From Flavobacterium gawalongense (GTDB lineage: Bacteria; Bacteroidota; Bacteroidia; Flavobacteriales; Flavobacteriaceae), in contig NZ_VJZP01000011.1 in the NCBI RefSeq assembly GCF_007097265.1, forward strand, positions 1 through 64,000: a stretch of 64,000 nucleotides of DNA, read 5' to 3'. The notes under the pieces were generated by a model. The model searched no databases and was not told the origin of the DNA. It worked only from the letters and a program-made list of their open reading frames with translations. Positions 43,178-52,003 of the stretch are shown here, piece by piece. Both the position numbers and the translations under genes were made by a program. The first letter of the stretch is position 1, and every line of letters starts with the position of its first letter.

Positions 43178-43745
43178 TTACATTTCCAATTTCTTCAATT
43201 GGATTTCGTCTTTTATCTTTCATTTGTTTAAAATGAGAAGGGGAGAGTCCCGTAACTTTTTTAAACTGACTGGAGAGATGAGCAACACTGCTGTAATTCA
43301 TTTTCCAGGCAATTTCAGTGATGTTCAATTCGCCATAGATAATTAATTCTTTTATTCGTTCTGTTTTATGTGAGATGATAAATTGTTCGATTGTAGTTCC
43401 TTGTACTTCCGAAAATAAGTTGGACAAGTACGTATAATCGTGGTTTAATTTTTCACTTAGATAATCAGAAAAATTTACTTTTATATTTTCAGTGGAATGA
43501 TGGACCATTTCAATAATCACATTTTTTATTTTCTCAATGAGCATGGCTTTCTTATCATCCATTAATTCAAGTCCTGAATTCAATAACGATAATTTAAGTT
43601 TTTCCCGTTGATCCATAGAAATATTTTCCATAATTTCAACTTCGCCTAAATCAACAACAATGAAGTGTAGTCCAAGTTTTTTCAATTCCTCTTTTACCGC
43701 CATTTTACAGCGATTACTGACCATGTATTTGATGTATAGTTTCAA
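43164..43745 (-). CDS. AraC-family transcriptional regulator
   Basis: 193 aa from a TTG start (then KLYIKYMVSNRCKMAVKEEL). The C-terminal ~100 residues are an AraC/XylS double helix-turn-helix (SEKLNHDYTYLSNLFSEVQG, TEIAWKMNYSSVAHLSSQFK, KVTGLSPSHFKQMKDKR). The N-terminal ~85 residues (LGLHFIVVDLGEVEIMENIS) are conserved in a flavobacterial subfamily but contain no cupin or receiver that I recognise. The frame is open to 43790, but the shared promoter predicts transcription from about 43763, so the upstream start is excluded. As a double-HTH protein at the head of the signalling operon it is the best candidate to bind the 21-bp-spaced half-sites, including the one at its own promoter. Confidence 0.85.
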   Translation of the reverse strand: MKLYIKYMVSNRCKMAVKEELKKLGLHFIVVDLGEVEIMENISMDQREKLKLSLLNSGLELMDDKKAMLIEKIKNVIIEMVHHSTENIKVNFSDYLSEKLNHDYTYLSNLFSEVQGTTIEQFIISHKTERIKELIIYGELNITEIAWKMNYSSVAHLSSQFKKVTGLSPSHFKQMKDKRRNPIEEIGNVNANE

Positions 43746-43769
43746 ATTATTTGTTTTTAACAGATTATG

Positions 43770-43835
43770 TAAAAATCGAATAAATTTCATTAGAAAGACT
43801 TACATAACTTAAGAAAAAAGTTATATAATTCACAC
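43770..43835 (-). promoter_or_regulatory. Stress-type promoter, site 11 (AraC and signalling operon)
   Basis: -7-like box GATTTTTA (the weakest) and the 37-bp element at 43799-43835. Half-sites CTTACATAAC and GTTATATAAT, the latter continuing TCACAC. A site here would make the regulator autoregulated if it is the activator. Confidence 0.68.
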
Positions 43836-44124
43836 ATTATTAATTTTAATACATTTTTTAATAAAGTGAGTTCAGAGAAAACAGGGAATTAAATAGGTGC
43901 TGTTTTTAAAACAGAAACATCTAGTCATTATCTTTTTTTGAAATTTAGGAATAAACAGCGACAAAGGGAAGCTATTTGAATTTTTAATGAAATAGTAATG
44001 GTGCGGAATAGTACTATTCTTGAAATAACCGCAAAGAGATTACTGTATTAATTGTTTCAGAAAAATGAATAGTTTGGATATAAAATTTTACTAAAAATGT
44101 GTCAGTTTTTTTGTTTCTGGCGTG
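43836..44124. other. Intergenic region with no gene
   Basis: About 290 bp beyond the AraC promoter, up to the stop of a secreted protein gene. There is no ORF, hairpin with U-tract or repeat that I can support. Confidence 0.5.
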
Positions 44125-44655
44125 CTATCTGAATAATGTGGTGATTTCTGCTGATGTAGCGTAATTTTTTTTGATTTTATCAGAAGTTGTCGAAAAGTAT
44201 GTCTTTTTATTAACAGCAGTAAAATTACCTGTTTGACTACTAAATTTACTGCTGATTCCTTTAATGTTAAAACGAATAGATTGAATATCAGTAGTTTTCA
44301 TTTTATTCATTTCTAAAGGTGAAAAGGAGTAATACGATACAATTTGATTTCCGTTATTTTCCCTAATTCCTTTATCCGAACATGTAATAATGCTATAATC
44401 AGTCAAATAAACATAAACGATTCCCGCAATATTGAATGCCGGGTTTGTAGTTTCAACGGTTAATTTCAGAATTCCTCCTTTTTCTGTTTTTGCAATTTGA
44501 ATAGCTGCAGCTCCAGTTAAAGCATAGTTTTCACAAATAAAATTCCAAGAATTCGTTGCTCGATAGGGTTTAGAGCCTTTAAAACTCAATACTTCCTGAC
44601 TTTTTACAGAAATGGTTGCGATAAATAATAAAAAAAGCAGGACTTTTTGATTCAT
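44125..44655 (-). CDS. Secreted protein of unknown function
   Basis: 176 aa with signal peptide NQKVLLFLLFIATISVKSQ (cleavage after about residue 20). The mature part is beta-rich with aromatic strands (YRATNSWNFICENYALTGAA, IVYVYLTDYSIITC) and two cysteines. The frame continues 17 codons upstream into the neighbouring gene, but the signal peptide fixes the start. The genuine start is 24 nt after the upstream lipoprotein's stop. No family is recognised. Confidence 0.65.
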   Translation of the reverse strand: MNQKVLLFLLFIATISVKSQEVLSFKGSKPYRATNSWNFICENYALTGAAAIQIAKTEKGGILKLTVETTNPAFNIAGIVYVYLTDYSIITCSDKGIRENNGNQIVSYYSFSPLEMNKMKTTDIQSIRFNIKGISSKFSSQTGNFTAVNKKTYFSTTSDKIKKNYATSAEITTLFR

Positions 44656-44678
44656 GAATTCAGTTCTATTACTTGAAG

Positions 44679-45155
44679 TTATTTGTTTTGAAAAGTATCT
44701 ACCCAATCCAGTGATTTAATAGCCGAAACCTTGTTTTCTTGATTGATTGAAACGCGTAGTTCTTTGTTGGCTACTTTTTTTGTATACAATGCCTTATAAC
44801 GAAAAATAGTTGTTTGATCGGTATTATTTTTGTAGATTTCAACTAATTGTAAGTCTTTAAAAGTCCCATAATACTGACGGAATTTGGTACAAGTTTTTGT
44901 CAATCGTTCTTCGGTTGTATTTTTAATAACCGAGGCCGTTGCTTCACTTTCGTTAAAAGGTTTAAACTTGGAAGTATTGCAGGTCATTAGGACTCTTTTT
45001 CCTAATTCGTAAGCTTTGTCTTTTTGAAATTCACTGATTCCAGAAAGCGTTAGTTTAACGATTTTAGCTTCTTCAGGTATAGGAACATTAACAACGGTTT
45101 TAGATTTGCAACCAATAAGCAAAACGATGCTTAAAATGAGAATTATTTTTTTCAT
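44679..45155 (-). CDS. Lipoprotein of unknown function
   Basis: 158 aa. Lipobox LLIGC (Cys16). The mature domain is alpha/beta with SEFQKDKAYELGKRVLMTC, TCTKFRQYYGTFKDLQLVEI and a terminal KSLDWVDTFQNK, resembling small DUF3887-like or NTF2-like lipoproteins in outline only. It is probably co-transcribed with the secreted protein that follows. Confidence 0.65.
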   Translation of the reverse strand: MKKIILILSIVLLIGCKSKTVVNVPIPEEAKIVKLTLSGISEFQKDKAYELGKRVLMTCNTSKFKPFNESEATASVIKNTTEERLTKTCTKFRQYYGTFKDLQLVEIYKNNTDQTTIFRYKALYTKKVANKELRVSINQENKVSAIKSLDWVDTFQNK

Positions 45156-45277
45156 ATGTAGATAATATTTGTTTTTTATAGGAATATGGTATCGCCATTC
45201 TTCATTATTGTTTATCTCACAATATATTTATTATTAGTTGTGTTCGATGATTATTTGAATCATGGCGATTTCATAAT

Positions 45278-45955
45278 TTATGTAATTTTTAATAATAAGT
45301 TAGGATCAGGGCAGTTTTCTAAATAATAACCCAGATCACTTTTGCTGCAAACACCTGGATAATCTCCAAAATTTTCTCCTATGGTTTTTATAATTTGAAA
45401 GTGTAAATGGGGTGCATAATCACCATTAACGGATGCATCACCCAATGTTGCCAATTGTTGTCCTTTCTTAACAACATCCCCAATTTCAATTCCTGTAATA
45501 CTTTCTAACGACAGATGTCCATACAAAGTATAAAAAATATGATTTTCTATTTTGTGTTCTAAAATTAGGGTTGGACCATAATCTCCCAAACCAGCATTAT
45601 AATTAAAGCTGTGAATTATTCCATCAAGTGCTGCTAGTACAGGAGTTACCGCTTTTATCCATAAATCTAATCCAATATGAATATTTCGTTCTTCGGTTTT
45701 AGTATCATTAAAAACAGCACTTCGTTTGTACAAATTTCGTTCCTCATTGTAACCTCCAAATGCTACTTGTGCTTTGTTTGCCGTCAAATAATTTTCAATG
45801 TATTTTTCAAAATCAATAGCATTGCCAATATCCAATTTTGATAATTCAACATTAAAGGTTGATAAATCCAAAGGAATATAATTTTTATGAGCAATAGAAT
45901 GATCTATCACTTTGACATTTTGTATGCTTTTTAAAATAGTTTCCAAAGTGTTCAT
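45278..45955 (-). CDS. M23-family (LytM) metallopeptidase without signal peptide
   Basis: 225 aa. The LytM zinc site is present: His and Asp in NIHIGLDLWIKAV (HxxxD), and HLHFQ near residue 190, with YGHLSLESI and KKGQQLATLGD between them, as in peptidoglycan endopeptidases. No signal peptide or membrane helix is seen at the N-terminus (NTLETILKSIQNVKVIDHS), so the protein appears cytoplasmic, which is unusual for a wall hydrolase. The substrate may be a cytoplasmic peptide or unknown. Confidence 0.82.
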   Translation of the reverse strand: MNTLETILKSIQNVKVIDHSIAHKNYIPLDLSTFNVELSKLDIGNAIDFEKYIENYLTANKAQVAFGGYNEERNLYKRSAVFNDTKTEERNIHIGLDLWIKAVTPVLAALDGIIHSFNYNAGLGDYGPTLILEHKIENHIFYTLYGHLSLESITGIEIGDVVKKGQQLATLGDASVNGDYAPHLHFQIIKTIGENFGDYPGVCSKSDLGYYLENCPDPNLLLKIT

Positions 45956-45994
45956 TTTCTATTATTTTTTAATAAAGTTTAAAATAAAATAAAA

Positions 45995-46025
45995 AATGCC
46001 AACATAAAAAATTTACATCGGCATT
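45995..46025 (-). terminator. Terminator of the 88-aa lipoprotein gene
   Basis: Stem AATGCC / GGCATT with a 19-nt loop, followed on the minus strand by TTTTATTTTATTTT. It begins 31 nt after the stop. Confidence 0.65.
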
Positions 46026-46055
46026 ATAACTTTTAATTAAGAGAATAATTGAATG

Positions 46056-46322
46056 TTATTTTTTTATTTCAATTTTTGCTTCACCACCAGAAACACTAAC
46101 ATTGGTTTTAGTATTTCCGTCTTTAGTACTAACATCTACACCATCAGTACCTACTTTTATAGAGGTACTGTCTTTCGCTTCCCTAGAAACTGCCGGAGTG
46201 GAAGTTGTTGTTGTTGCATGTGGAGTTTCCGCTTGCGGAACAAATGGTTTGTCCTCTTTTTTCTTGCAGGAAACAATTGTTAGAATCGAAAGTACTCCTA
46301 AAATCAGTATTGTTTTTTTCAT
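46056..46322 (-). CDS. Small Thr/Ser-rich lipoprotein of unknown function
   Basis: 88 aa. Lipobox IVSC (Cys19), then a low-complexity linker (PHATTTTSTPAVSREAKDS) and a short beta-type repeat with VGTDGVDVSTKDGNTKTNVS and KIEIKK. It is probably anchored in the outer or inner membrane with a flexible stalk. No family is recognised. It has its own terminator. Confidence 0.7.
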   Translation of the reverse strand: MKKTILILGVLSILTIVSCKKKEDKPFVPQAETPHATTTTSTPAVSREAKDSTSIKVGTDGVDVSTKDGNTKTNVSVSGGEAKIEIKK

Positions 46323-46410
46323 ATTATTTTTTATTATGGTTATTGACTAATTGATTGATTACCAATTTACTATTTTAATTATTTAAAAACAAACTATTTG
46401 TTAATAGTTA

Positions 46411-46444
46411 AAAAAAAATCCCAACCTGAATTAGATTGGGATTT
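46411..46444 (-). terminator. Terminator of the BCKDH E1 gene
   Basis: Stem AAATCCCAA / TTGGGATTT with an 11-nt loop and a run of eight U after it on the minus strand, 22 nt past the stop. Confidence 0.85.
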
Positions 46445-46465
46445 CAATTTATAAATAATTAAGTT

Positions 46466-48874
46466 TTAATACAAACTTGGATATTTCAAAGGATTTACCT
46501 CATTCATCATTCCATATACTTTTTCAAAAATGTCTTCTGAAGAGGGTTTAGAGAAATAATCACCGTCTGTGCCATAAGCTGGTCGGTGCGCTTTTGCGGT
46601 TAATGTTTGCGGTTTGCTGTCTAAATAATTATAAGCATCTTGTTGTTCTATAATTTGCTGTAAGATATAAGCGGAAGCACCACCAGGAACATCTTCGTCT
46701 ATTACTAAAAGACGATTTGTTTTGGCAATACTTTTTACGACATCTTGGTTAACATCAAAAGGCAATAAAGATTGTAAATCGATAATCTCGCAATCAATAC
46801 CCACTTCGAGTAATTCTTTGGCTGCTTGTTGTACTAATCTTAAAGTAGAGCCATAAGAAACTAGTGTAATGTCAGTACCTTCTTTCAAAGTTTCGATAAC
46901 TCCAATTGGTGTTTTGAATTCGCCATAATTCAACGGCATTTTTTCTTTTAATCGGTAACCATTCAAACATTCGATCACTAAAGCAGGCTCATCACATTCC
47001 AACAAACTATTATAAAAACCAGCTGCCTGAGTCATGTTTCTGGGTACTAGCACATGTATTCCTCTTACGGCATTTATAATCATTCCCATAGGGGATCCAG
47101 AATGCCAGATCCCTTCCAATCGATGACCACGTGTTCTTATGATAAGTGGTGCTTTTTGTTTACCTACCGTACGGTATCTCAATGTTGCCAAATCATCACT
47201 CATGATTTGGATAGCGTACAATAAATAATCTAAATATTGAATCTCGGCAATAGGACGTAAGCCTCTTAATGCCATTCCAATACCTTGACCAATTATAGTT
47301 GCTTCACGAATTCCAACATCGGCAACACGAAGTTCTCCATATTTTTCCTGCATTCCTTCTAAACCTTGGTTTACATCACCAATGTTCCCGGCATCTTCAC
47401 CAAAAATTAGTGTTTCAGGATGTTTTGTAAAAATAGCATCAAAGTTATCACGCAAAATCATGCGTCCATCGGTATCTTCTTTTGCATTTTCTGAATATTC
47501 AGGCAACACTTTTTCTACTGAAAATACATTTAAATCCGTTTCCGAAAATAAGTTACTGCTGAATTTTTGTTGGGTTTTATTGGTATACGAAGTGATCCAA
47601 AGAGACAGCTCCTCTTTGCCAGTTTCGTTCATTACTAAACGCAGTACTTTTCGGGCAGTTACAAGAATCTCTTTTTTCAAAGGCGATTTTATACTGTTCA
47701 AATCAGTAATCAATTTTAGTATTCTTTCTTTGTTTTTACTTGTTTCGGCTATTTTTTGCAATAAACTAACAAGCTCTTTTTGTTCTTCAACTATAGGCTC
47801 AATGAAAGCATTCCATGCTGCTTTTTTGGCTTCAAAAACGTCTTTCTTAGCTTGTAAATCAATCGCTTCAATTTCTTCAGGTGATGCAACATTGATAGCA
47901 ATCATCCACAGTTTCATTTGACGCAGGCAATCAAAATCTTTTTCCCATGCCAATCGATTCGAGTCTTTATATCTCTCATGAGATCCTGAACTGGAATGTC
48001 CTTGCGGTTGCGTCAATTCGTTTACATGAATTAAAACCGGAATGTGTTTTTCACGAGCAATATTGGCGGCTTTTTCATAAGTAGCAACTAAGTCGGCGTA
48101 ATCCCAACCTTTTACTTTTAATATTTCAAAACCATTAGTATTACTTTCTCTTTGATATCCTTTTAAAATTTCTGAGATACTTTCTTTGGTTGTTTGATGT
48201 CTTGCATGAACGGAAATACCATATTCATCATCCCAAACACTCATCACTAAAGGTACTTGTAAAACACCGGCTGCATTTATAGTCTCAAAGAATAATCCTT
48301 CAGAGGTACTTGCATTTCCTATTGTTCCCCAAGCGATTTCATTACCATCGACAGAAAAATTTGCTGCATTGGTAATTCCTGAAACTTGACGGTATATTTT
48401 TGATGCTTGCGCTAATCCCAGTAATCGGGGCATTTGTGCAGCCGTAGGAGAAATATCAGCACTTGAATTTTTTTGTTTGGTTAAATCTTTCCAAGTTCCA
48501 TCGTCATTCAAACTATGCGTGGCAAAATGCCCGCCCATTTGTCTTCCTGCTGACATAGGTTCTTGTTCAATATCAGTATGTCCATATAAACCGGCAAAAA
48601 ATTCTTGTATGGTTAACTGACCAATGGCCATCATAAAAGTTTGATCACGATAGTATCCAGAACGGAAGTCTCCATTCTTGAAAGCTTTTGCCATAGCTAA
48701 CTGAGGTACTTCTTTTCCATCGCCAAATATTCCAAATTTAGCCTTTCCAGTCAATACTTCTTTACGTCCTAACAGGCTGCATTCCCTGCTTATTGTGGCT
48801 ATTTTGTAGTCACTTAAAACTTCGGTTTTGAAATCTTCAAATGTAAGTGGGGTATTGGTTTTTTCTTTTATCAT
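46466..48874 (-). CDS. Branched-chain 2-oxoacid dehydrogenase E1, fused alpha and beta subunits
   Basis: 802-aa thiamine-diphosphate enzyme in which E1-alpha (about residues 20-400, with GDGKEVPQLAMAKAF, YYRDQTFMMAIG and TIGNASTSEGLFFETINAAG) is fused to E1-beta (about 470-802, with IFGEDAGNIGDVNQGLEGMQ, EIQYLDYLLYAIQ and LVSYGSTLRLVQQAAKEL). It decarboxylates branched-chain 2-oxoacids and passes the acyl group to E2. The one-polypeptide form is typical of Bacteroidota. E2 and E3 are not in the window. It is monocistronic with its own terminator. Confidence 0.92.
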   Translation of the reverse strand: MIKEKTNTPLTFEDFKTEVLSDYKIATISRECSLLGRKEVLTGKAKFGIFGDGKEVPQLAMAKAFKNGDFRSGYYRDQTFMMAIGQLTIQEFFAGLYGHTDIEQEPMSAGRQMGGHFATHSLNDDGTWKDLTKQKNSSADISPTAAQMPRLLGLAQASKIYRQVSGITNAANFSVDGNEIAWGTIGNASTSEGLFFETINAAGVLQVPLVMSVWDDEYGISVHARHQTTKESISEILKGYQRESNTNGFEILKVKGWDYADLVATYEKAANIAREKHIPVLIHVNELTQPQGHSSSGSHERYKDSNRLAWEKDFDCLRQMKLWMIAINVASPEEIEAIDLQAKKDVFEAKKAAWNAFIEPIVEEQKELVSLLQKIAETSKNKERILKLITDLNSIKSPLKKEILVTARKVLRLVMNETGKEELSLWITSYTNKTQQKFSSNLFSETDLNVFSVEKVLPEYSENAKEDTDGRMILRDNFDAIFTKHPETLIFGEDAGNIGDVNQGLEGMQEKYGELRVADVGIREATIIGQGIGMALRGLRPIAEIQYLDYLLYAIQIMSDDLATLRYRTVGKQKAPLIIRTRGHRLEGIWHSGSPMGMIINAVRGIHVLVPRNMTQAAGFYNSLLECDEPALVIECLNGYRLKEKMPLNYGEFKTPIGVIETLKEGTDITLVSYGSTLRLVQQAAKELLEVGIDCEIIDLQSLLPFDVNQDVVKSIAKTNRLLVIDEDVPGGASAYILQQIIEQQDAYNYLDSKPQTLTAKAHRPAYGTDGDYFSKPSSEDIFEKVYGMMNEVNPLKYPSLY

Positions 48875-49060
48875 AATTGAAAAGTATAACTTTGTGCTGC
48901 AAATTTAATTAAAAACTAGCTATTTTCATAATTCATTAAAAAAAATATAATTTAATTATTAGTAAATAATATCTAATTAGCATGTGTTATTTTTAGTAAT
49001 AGTTATTTTAATAACTATATTATGGAGAATAATGTAATTAATGTTGGTTTTTTTATGAGA

Positions 49061-51889
49061 TTAAAACCATTTTCGATTAAAAAGATTGATTAATGTTTTT
49101 GGAGCGAATGTAACCAGAAACCGTATTTTTTCATTGTAATTATTTTGGGCAATTTCCCATCCATTGTTGGAATAAATTGGAAAATACAATTCGAAATAGT
49201 CTGTTACTAAATTCAAACGAATTCCGCTATCATATACAAATTTCTCATTTTGGTTTTTATTTTTGATAAGTCCCACATCTCCATATAGTTCCATCCAATT
49301 CCAAATATTAAAACTTCCGTTTAATGTAGTGATCCATTGATTGGCAAAAGGGGTGTCCAGTTTTGATTTAAAACCACCTTCAGCTAATATAAATTGTTGG
49401 CTATAAAAACCCTTGCTTTCAGATCTACCATAATAGTTATAATCAAATAGATAATCGGTTGGGTGGTCTAATGCAAAACTAAAAAAGTCTGAAGCGGTTT
49501 TATTGTATAAAAAGCTACCGGCATATAATCGTAAATTAATCTGAAGATTATTTTCAAATAATTTTCTATATTCGAATTCAGTCGCAATTTTTCCAAATTT
49601 ACCTGATAGTTGTACATCAGACATGAAACTAAAATGATTGGTAACTTCTGTTCTGGTGTTGAAATATTTGGCGTTAAAAACAGAATAATTTTCTGTTGAA
49701 TTATCGAGAACAAAAGCACTTTTTTCTCTATTTACCAATACTTGGCGCAGCAGTATTAGCTGTTTTCTATTGTCTCTAAAGCTTTGTTCCCGGATTCGCA
49801 ATTGAACCATAGGATTTATTTTTAGATAAGTGGCGTCCGGTGCATAATGAAAGAAAGAGCCACTAGCAGAATATTTTACATTGAACAAAGTACTATTTCG
49901 GTAGTTTTTATTGACGACAAAAGAAGCAAAACCAGATAGATTATCTGATTTAGTCGAATAGGATGGATTGATATCAAAGGTAAAAGGCTTTTCTAAAATA
50001 GTTTTATTATGAAGCCTTAATCCTGGACTAAGTCCATCATAATAATTATAAGTCAGCGTAGGCACGTATAGAACTTGATTGTAATATGGATCTTCCAAAT
50101 CCTTCATAAAGACAAATTTTACCGGACGATTGTTTGGAAAAAAGCCTTCTAATTTTTTCCAGTTATTTCTCAAATTATATTCCGGCACTTCGTTTTTGTA
50201 ATTTAAAATAATTTTGTAGGCATTTTTTCTTTCAATTGTAAAAGTACTGTCCATTTCATTGGCATCAAGCCATTTCTTAAAAACCACTTCACCTTTTTTT
50301 ACCCCATAAACAGGAATTGGCACCAAAACATTAGTTTTGTTTTTTACGGAAAAAGTAATACTGTCTTTTGTTTTTGAAACGCCCGAAAATTTATAATCAA
50401 TGATTTCACGGGAATCGGTTATCGTTTTAAAGAACCAGTTAATATCTTTATCAGCATTCGATTTCAGTATCCTTTCAAAATCAGTTCTCGAAACTTGTTT
50501 TTCCTTATTTTCAACGTAAAATTGGCGAATACTATTGTTAACAGTCCCATGCTCCAGATAATCGTCTAAAAATCTAAAACTCAATCCAGCTCTATATTTA
50601 CTGGCAATTTGTTCGTTGAATTTTATTAAACTGTTTTTTGGATCTCCAAGCGGTTGGTCCAAGTTTTTCCGGGCCATAAGCATATAAAAATAGCTGTATT
50701 GCTCATTAAAATTTAAATTGGTTAAGTTATAGCTTTTCAATAATCGAAGTTTAGAAACACTACCAAACATTTTCGTATTTGGATGATTTTCATCAATATA
50801 TTTCATCATGGCATAAACCTGGATTCCATCATAAATCCAGTTGTCTTTTCTTGGATCTAAACGCAAACTAGTCTTTAAATACGAGTTCAAATAGGTTTTC
50901 AAAAATTTAATCTCAAATATAAATTCATCCGAAAAGGGACTTAAAAATGAAGGCAATTGATTCAATCCATAAAAAGGATTTCTCTCATAATCAGTTTGGG
51001 AAACTATTATTTTTTCATGTGGATATTTGCCAACAAGCGTATTTACATAATTCATCACACGATCCACAATAACTGCTTTTTGAATAGCACTTATTTTATT
51101 TTCTTTGAGATTAGTCAGTACTTCGTTAGCATTATTTTTAAAACTGATGAAACCAGATTTTGCTTCTACAAAAAGACTAAAATCAGTTCGGTTATTTCCA
51201 GACAATTTATAGCTTGAAAAAGTTTCAGTCTTGTTTGGCAAACTACTATTTAAATCCGAAATGATTTCTAAAGTTGCAGGAATTTTCAGGTCAATGTCAA
51301 AATTAGAAACCGCATTGGTAATATCATCCAAATTATTGTTGCTGTATCGAATAAAATTATGATTTTCATAACGAGCGGGGGTAAGGAACCAGTTTTTAAG
51401 GTTCATTTCACCGTTATTATTATACCCATATTTGGTGAATTTATCACTGGGAATTTTAGAAATATAGGTAAGATGTAAAGTTGTTTTCTGATTTGGAAGT
51501 AATTTGTCTCTTAATTTAACTTCAATATAATCTGGATTTTTCTCTGTTCTTTCCCACGAAAGAAATAATTGATTAGCATCAATAATGGTTAAATTATTCG
51601 TACTTCCTCGTTCTTCTTCTTTTGCTAGATGGAAACCTCTATAAAATTCATCCGAAAAACGTTTGGCTAAAGGTGTGTTTTTATCAGAATAGGCGTTGTT
51701 CCAATCATTCAAAACTATGGAAGTCAACGTATCGTCTGATTGATTAAAAAAAGTAATTTCTTGCTGGATATTCAATGTTTTACTCTCTGAATTCAATTCA
51801 ACAATCATTTTAGAATGATGTTGTGCATATTGTTTTATCGATGTTAATAAAACAAGAACATAAAATGCAATTTTAAAGAATGATTTCAA
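49061..51889 (-). CDS. M1-aminopeptidase-like protein lacking the zinc motif, with a C-terminal beta-barrel-like domain
   Basis: 942 aa with signal peptide (cleaved after KQYAQ). Residues about 25-560 follow the M1 peptidase layout: an N-terminal beta domain, then a catalytic-like domain where NPFYGLNQLPSF lies in place of GAMEN and NWIYDGIQVYAMMKY in place of the WLxEGxATY segment. There is no HExxH: the equivalent stretch reads FEIKFLKTYLNSYL. Residues about 620-942 are rich in alternating aromatic/polar strands and end NLFNRKWF, as in outer-membrane barrels. It is probably an outer-membrane protein with a non-catalytic M1-like periplasmic part. The barrel call is inference from strand pattern. 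Confidence 0.75.
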   Translation of the reverse strand: MKSFFKIAFYVLVLLTSIKQYAQHHSKMIVELNSESKTLNIQQEITFFNQSDDTLTSIVLNDWNNAYSDKNTPLAKRFSDEFYRGFHLAKEEERGSTNNLTIIDANQLFLSWERTEKNPDYIEVKLRDKLLPNQKTTLHLTYISKIPSDKFTKYGYNNNGEMNLKNWFLTPARYENHNFIRYSNNNLDDITNAVSNFDIDLKIPATLEIISDLNSSLPNKTETFSSYKLSGNNRTDFSLFVEAKSGFISFKNNANEVLTNLKENKISAIQKAVIVDRVMNYVNTLVGKYPHEKIIVSQTDYERNPFYGLNQLPSFLSPFSDEFIFEIKFLKTYLNSYLKTSLRLDPRKDNWIYDGIQVYAMMKYIDENHPNTKMFGSVSKLRLLKSYNLTNLNFNEQYSYFYMLMARKNLDQPLGDPKNSLIKFNEQIASKYRAGLSFRFLDDYLEHGTVNNSIRQFYVENKEKQVSRTDFERILKSNADKDINWFFKTITDSREIIDYKFSGVSKTKDSITFSVKNKTNVLVPIPVYGVKKGEVVFKKWLDANEMDSTFTIERKNAYKIILNYKNEVPEYNLRNNWKKLEGFFPNNRPVKFVFMKDLEDPYYNQVLYVPTLTYNYYDGLSPGLRLHNKTILEKPFTFDINPSYSTKSDNLSGFASFVVNKNYRNSTLFNVKYSASGSFFHYAPDATYLKINPMVQLRIREQSFRDNRKQLILLRQVLVNREKSAFVLDNSTENYSVFNAKYFNTRTEVTNHFSFMSDVQLSGKFGKIATEFEYRKLFENNLQINLRLYAGSFLYNKTASDFFSFALDHPTDYLFDYNYYGRSESKGFYSQQFILAEGGFKSKLDTPFANQWITTLNGSFNIWNWMELYGDVGLIKNKNQNEKFVYDSGIRLNLVTDYFELYFPIYSNNGWEIAQNNYNEKIRFLVTFAPKTLINLFNRKWF

Positions 51890-51964
51890 GTGTTGGCATT
51901 AAAATTATAAAAAATAAATATACTTATTATTAGACTAAAATGGAATAAAACTATCTTAAAAATT

Positions 51965-51999
51965 AGCTAAAAAAAGAAAGCTGTTGGTTAGACAGCTTT
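51965..51999 (-). terminator. Terminator of the LOG-family gene
   Basis: Stem AAAGCTGT / ACAGCTTT with a 7-nt loop, followed on the minus strand by CTTTTTTTAGC, 5 nt past the stop. Confidence 0.85.
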
Positions 52000-52003
52000 T
52001 TAA

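Noticed and set aside
43746..43790. ATG at 43790 as the AraC start
   Set aside because: It precedes the predicted transcript start of the 66-bp promoter (about 43763), and relatives of this protein begin at the position of the TTG at 43745.
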